Part shown: positions 58,896-64,000 of the stretch, piece after piece
How positions within the stretch are numbered: position 1 is the first letter of the stretch
How the letters are laid out: the number at the start of each line of letters is the position of its first letter
Assembly: GCA_019925105.1 (NCBI GenBank)
Contig: JAHGAU010000001.1
Location: 806,001 to 870,000 of the forward strand
Source of the DNA: Niebla homalea
Lineage: Eukaryota; Ascomycota; Lecanoromycetes; Lecanorales; Ramalinaceae
Length of the DNA stretch: 64,000 bases
Direction: 5' to 3'
Notes under the pieces: model-generated
Told to the model about the DNA's origin: nothing
What the model saw: the letters and a program-made list of their open reading frames with translations, nothing else
Databases searched by the model: none
Translations under genes and position numbers: made by a program

Positions 58896-61800
58896 CAGAA
58901 CGGAATCCTAAATAAATTCTTATTAATATTAATATTATTATTTAAAAAGGTTTTTATTTATTTATTTTAAGTTTATTTTAAAGTTAATTATTACTTCCGT
59001 AAGTTTAAAAAAATTAAAAAAATTAACCTTAAGAAATTAACTAAGCCGGACTACTTAAAGGTAAAAATATATAAATTAATCGTATTCTTTTATACGTTAA
59101 GGAAAGCCTTAAAACGGTAATTATAAAAATCCTTAATAATTATATAGAGGAATATAGGCTTTTTTTAAATTAATAAATAAATATAAAGAGAAAAAGATTA
59201 ACGGAAACGGCCCTTAAAGGTTTAATTAACGGTATATATATAATATAAAACTATAAAAGGAAATATATAATAAATTTACTTTTTTAAATATTACGGGAAT
59301 CTTTAATAAAATAAATTACCGGAAATTATTATATGATTTATTAAAAAAAGGATATTATTTTACTTTATAAAATACATTAAAAGCTTTTAAATAACTAAAT
59401 AATGTTAATTAACTTAAGATAAAAAATAAATTTAATAAAACCCGTTATAACCGAAATCCTTTAAAAATTATTTTTTTTTATTTTGTTTTTATTCTTTAAC
59501 GGCTTATTAATTAAAGAATTAATTAAGTTAAAGTAAAAAGTCTAAGATAAGGATTTTATTAATAACATTTACTTATTAATTTATAGTATTTTTTTTATAT
59601 AAATTATTTATAGTTAAAATAAACTTATAAAATTTATTTATGATAAATAAAAATATATAAAGCTTAATTTATATTATATAAATATAAATTTGTTTATATA
59701 ATTAAGAACTTAAAGTTATACGATATAATAATTACGGTACATTTAAATAAAATTATAATAAAACCGGAAATTAATATTAAAGTCCTTAATCTTTAAATTA
59801 ATAAAAAGTTAAATTAAAAAAATATATAAAAAAAGTTTAAAGGAAAATAGTTTCTTAAGAAAAAGGCTTTATATATTTTACGGCGTTAATATAAAATATT
59901 ACCTTATAAAAGGTTAAAATTATTTATTAAGCGGTAATAAAATTAACTATAATATACGTAATGATTATTTAATATATTCTTAAAAGCACCTTTAAATATA
60001 AAAAAAGGCCTATTTAATAATTATAAAAAATTTAAAACCGGTACTTAAAAGTAATTAATAACGTATATAAAGTAACTTTTATCTTAATATTAAAGTCTAA
60101 AGTTTTTATTCTGCCGATTAAGTTATTTCTTAATTAAATAATTACTTAAGTAAAACTTAAGAAGGATATATATTTAACTATAATTATAAGGAATAAGCGG
60201 ATCCGATTAAACCTTAAGAAGTCCCGGATAAAAAAAAGGTAAAAATAAGGTATTTACCCTTTTTATTAAAATAAAGTTAAAATAAATTAAGAAGAAGGTT
60301 AATTTAACTTACGTTTAAAAGGCTAATACGGACTTATATAAGTTCGTACCCAGCGTAAAAAAGGCGGAAGTTAAAAAAGTTATAAAAATAAAGGTAGAAA
60401 CGATTACCCTATAAATTAGGTTATAATAAATTAAACGTTAACGTAAATATAAAGGATTAATCCTTTGAAGGCAATAATACCCGGCCTTAAATGATAAAAA
60501 AGATTACCGATAAGTACCTTTACTATTATAGGATTATAAGGAAAAATAATAATACGTTAACGATTTAACTCCCGATAAATAAGAACGGGCTAATTTACTT
60601 CCTTTTTACTACGTATGTCAGTAATTAAATAAACGTTAATTACGGTATAAATAAAAAAAGTAAAACGTAATTTACCTACTTATTTTATATTTATTATTCA
60701 CGGAGCTTTAAATAAGATTAATTAAAAAAGTTAAAATAAGCGACTATCATATAACACTTTTTATAAAATAAAGTATCCGGGCGGCCGTAAAGTTTATAAT
60801 ATTTATAAACTTATTGCTTTAATTTAACCTTATTAATAAAATAAATAAGGTTATTAAAAACCTTATAAAGAAGGCTTATTACTGGTTAAAAAGGAAAAGG
60901 AAAGGTAAGTACCGGTTACGGTAATTATATAAATTAAAGAGTATCTTTTATAATTAAAAAATTATAATAATAAACGCTTATTAAAAGTCCCTAAAAGAAA
61001 TAATAGCGATAATAAAATAAGAAAATAATTATAATTAAAATAATAATAACGTACGTACCGGTAAGGGCATTTAAAGGTATTATTCAAAAAATTAATATAA
61101 GACGGACTTATAAAAAGACAGAAAAGTAATAGGTTTAAAGATAATCCTTAAAAAGACTCGGTTATAATATTATAGGTTTTCTTTAAAAAAAATATACGAA
61201 TAAATTATTACTCTTTAAACAGCTATAAACGCTTTTTATCCTTTAAGATTAAATTAAAAGGTAAGTAAATACCGGTTTTTAATCTTAACGTTACAGATAT
61301 CAGGGTTTTACGGTTATTAATAAGGCTTAATAACCGACTATTAAGGAACGCCGGAATTAGCTTAACTAGATCCGTAATATAAATTAATCAATTAATCAAT
61401 CAATATTAAGATAAAAACCAGAAAACAATAAATCCTTTTAATTAATAATAATTAATTGTATATAAAACGTTATAAAGAAAAGATAACTTAAATCCTTTTT
61501 AAAGAAACCAAAGAATATAGAATTAAAACCAGAACTGGAATTAAAATATAAATAAAGATAAAATTTTAAGTCCTTATTATTTTAAATATTTTAAAAATAT
61601 CTCATATTTCCTTTACTTTTATTATCTCATATAAAATAACTCCTTTTTTTTAATTTAATTTAATTTTTAAAAAAGATTTATTTTATAAGCTTTTTAATAC
61701 CTTAAAATTCAAAGTTAATGATAATAATATAAATATAACGAACCTTATCCCCAAAGAACTCTTCGTTATATGAGTTAATTTACGTTTTATAACTATATTA

Positions 61801-64000
61801 CTTAATAACTTTATATATAAAGAAAATATAATAACCGTTTAAAATATTATAAATAAATATTATTTACTTTAATAAACGTAAAATAACCTTAAGGAGATTT
61901 TAAAAATACTTACTTAACTTTAAATTAAATATAACAAAAATTTTAAGTTTATTAAAAAAGCTATTTACATTAATAACTTTAAAAGTATTACTTAAACTAA
62001 GATTTAATAACTTTATATTAAAAATATAAATTTCAATATTTTAATTATTAATATTAATAATTAACTTAAAAATGCCTTTAAAGTAATTAAGTTAATACGT
62101 ACGGATAATATACGTTTACGGGAATAAGTATAAATTAATATGCCCGGTAAAGAAGATAAATATAAAAAATTTATATTAAAAATAAAAGATCCGTTTATTT
62201 TTACGGGTAAAATAAATAATAATATTTTATATAAAAATCGGGAAATTATTATTTAAACCCATTTTAAAGTTAAATATAATTATTATTTTATAAATAATAT
62301 TAAAGTAATATTTATATATAATGATATAGGAAGAGAAGCATAAAGATATATTTATTTATAATAAAAAGAGGCATGAAATAATTTATATTTTTAATTAAAA
62401 ATTATCTTTAATTATCCTAATAATATTAATAAATTAATAATATAAAATACGCCGTAAATATCGTATATTGTATTAAAGTAATATTGGTAAATTTAAAAGC
62501 TTTAAATTTAATATATTTTAATTTATTAATATCTTTAAATATTATGTTAATTATATGTAAAACAATTTATACGATTAAATAATATTACGAGGTAAAGATA
62601 TACTTTAAATAAACCTTTAAATTTATTACTTAAATACGATAAAGACTATATATAATTAACTTTAATAATTAAATAATAATTAAATTACGGATATTAAAAA
62701 GAAGAAAAAAATAATTATTTATTAATAAAATAAAATTAAGGAATAAGAAAATATTATTAAAATTATAAAGGAAAAGAAAACTACGTATACGGCTAATTCC
62801 TTTAATAAAGATAATAATAAAATATAATATTTTAAGAATAAACGTTATTTTAAACTTTATTATTATTACAAATAACCTAATTATATTTTAATAATTTATT
62901 TAAATAAGGATAAAATAAAGTTAATAAGATTTAAGAAATAAATACCGGTTTAAAAAACCAATTATTTTTATTATTAACATAGCTAAAAAGAAGAAGTTAT
63001 AAATATTAATATTAATTAACTTAATTAATAATTATTTTATAAAGAAAGCTTTAATAGTATTATATACTTTAATTATAAATAGAAAAAGTTAAATTTATTT
63101 TACTTTTATAAATATAGGAGTTATAGGTTATTCCTTTATTAATATTACTTTTATATATATAATAATCTTAATATTAATATAATACCTTTGTTAAAGAAGA
63201 AAATAATAAACGGTTTTAATAATAATATATATTGGACTATTTTTTATATAATTTACTTAATAATAAAAATAAATTTAGATACTTAATTTAACGTTTTTAT
63301 ACTTATTATTAAGTTAAGTTTCTAATAAATTATCTTAAATAAACTTTACTTATAACGATTTTAAATTGACGTTAAAGGAGGACGTTTTATTCTAAAGAAT
63401 AATTTCTTTAAATCCCTTATTATTCTCTCTTTCCTTCTATTATTTATTTATAATAAATTATATAAACCTATAAAAGAAAAACTTAATATGTTAATCCTTA
63501 TAAAAATCCCCCGTAAATCTTAACCCATTATTTCCTTAAAACCCTTATTAAAGGTTAATTAAAAAAAAAAAGAAACCGCTTAAAAATTTTATATTATAAG
63601 AGTTATCTGAGGAGATTAAAGGTTTTATTAATGTTTTTTAAATTAAAACCGCTTTATTTAAACTATTTATAAAAGATAAAGAAAATATTATTTTCTTAAC
63701 TTTAATAAAGGAATTAATTAATTAAATTAAAAACCATAAACGATAATAAGATTAAAACGATATTTAATTAAATAGAATTAAAGCAAAATCTCTTAAAAAT
63801 ATACAATATAAATTATTTAAAAAGTATAATGACTTTTTTGATATTTTTAATCGTATAAAGGTAATATAATTGTTATTTTATTATAATACGGACTATAAAA
63901 TTAAACTTACCGATAACTTTAAGGATTTATTAAAAAGTTAAATATATTTATTATCTTTATTTAAGCTCCGGGTATATAAAGAATATTTTACTGAAAATCT

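Larger units (their letters stand above)
56575..61405 (+). mobile_element. Tad/I-like LINE relic, plus strand (endonuclease, reverse transcriptase, tail)
   Basis: Reading through RIP stops, 56800-56960 resembles the endonuclease (TRTYFFINKRLN, then NIYNIYNPP). 57985-58200 resembles the region before the RT fingers (KALKGTFFPPLLNADLAYI), and 58985-59160 the RT core (RKFKKIKKINLKK.TKPDY, YKLIVFLYTLRKALKR). It ends with a CCGTAATATAAATTAATC..AATCAATCAATA tail at about 61365-61405. The body is interrupted by a solo LTR at 57647-57801 and by another LINE 3' end at about 58250-58895. About 4.8 kb long, no intact ORF. Confidence 0.72.
38641..64000. other. AT-rich, RIP-mutated transposon block without intact genes
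   Basis: About 25 kb of very AT-rich DNA. CpA and TpG are conspicuously scarce whereas TpA and CpG are common, the expected footprint of RIP (C to T at CpA on both strands). No ORF longer than about 145 codons exists, and those present are low-complexity I/L/F/K/Y shadows. Multiple repeats can be aligned by eye within it (LINE relics, LTRs, a short TGGAAAGG repeat), listed separately. From about 61.5 kb to the end I recognise no family, only heavily mutated AT-rich sequence. The block could be an AT isochore, a subtelomere or pericentromeric heterochromatin; no telomeric repeat is visible. Confidence 0.9.

Noticed and set aside
38641..64000. Mitochondrial DNA or a nuclear mitochondrial insertion, suggested by AT richness and GC clusters
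   Set aside because: No mitochondrial genes or rRNA; dinucleotide pattern and LINE/LTR relics fit RIP-mutated nuclear repeats.
38641..64000. CRISPR-like or other phage-defence arrays among the short repeats
   Set aside because: Repeats are transposon-derived, not regularly spaced with unique spacers, and the genome is eukaryotic.

Overview
The window comes from a filamentous ascomycete (Pezizomycotina); I cannot assign a class. The evidence is short GT..AG introns of about 46-65 bp with CTRAY branch points, fungal versions of SMC6, UTP22, POM152, JJJ1, SQS1 and ATG4, a head-to-head H2A/H2B pair, a Zn2Cys6 regulator, and a 25-kb AT-rich block with the dinucleotide pattern of repeat-induced point mutation (RIP: CpA and TpG scarce, TpA and CpG retained).

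Layout. (1) 1-31 kb is a compact housekeeping region: SMC6 5' end (-), cystathionine gamma-synthase (-), UTP22 (+), POM152 (-), a UCH37-type deubiquitinase (+), an unrecognised gene (+), an F-box/SirB1-like/YccV-like protein (-), JJJ1 (+), SQS1 (-), ATG4 (+), H2B (-), H2A (+) and the 2-oxoglutarate dehydrogenase E2 subunit KGD2 (+). Exon joins were worked out by reading across frames and checking that lengths stay in phase. KGD2 carries one GC-AG intron and one intron with no usable AG acceptor. (2) 31-38.2 kb is a decaying accessory segment: an apparently intact short-chain dehydrogenase, a Zn2Cys6 regulator with three frame breaks, a tRNA-Leu(AAG)-like gene with an intron and a damaged acceptor stem, and a HAD/class II terpene cyclase fusion (AstC type) with a +1 frameshift. 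This looks like the remains of a small terpenoid cluster. (3) From about 38.64 kb to the end is a RIP-mutated transposon graveyard with no intact gene.

Inside the graveyard, nesting can be read from target-site duplications (TSDs). Tad/I-like LINE relics carry an (AATC)n-type tail. One is split by an LTR element (TSD AAAAC), itself split by a 1.4-kb LTR element with 183-bp LTRs (TSD CGTTC). A second, nearly full-length LINE is split by a 1,459-bp GC-rich element with 144-bp LTRs, TSD CCTTT, a polypurine tract and an internal array of palindromic GC-rich units. A third LINE holds a 155-bp solo LTR (TSD AGGAG). The GC-rich element and the solo LTR look far less mutated than their hosts, so they probably inserted after the main RIP episode.

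The most unusual items are the compact GC-rich LTR element with its minisatellite, hairpins and tRNA-like motifs, the broken HAD-terpene cyclase fusion beside the RIP block, and the non-canonical splice sites in KGD2. No database search or expression data was available.
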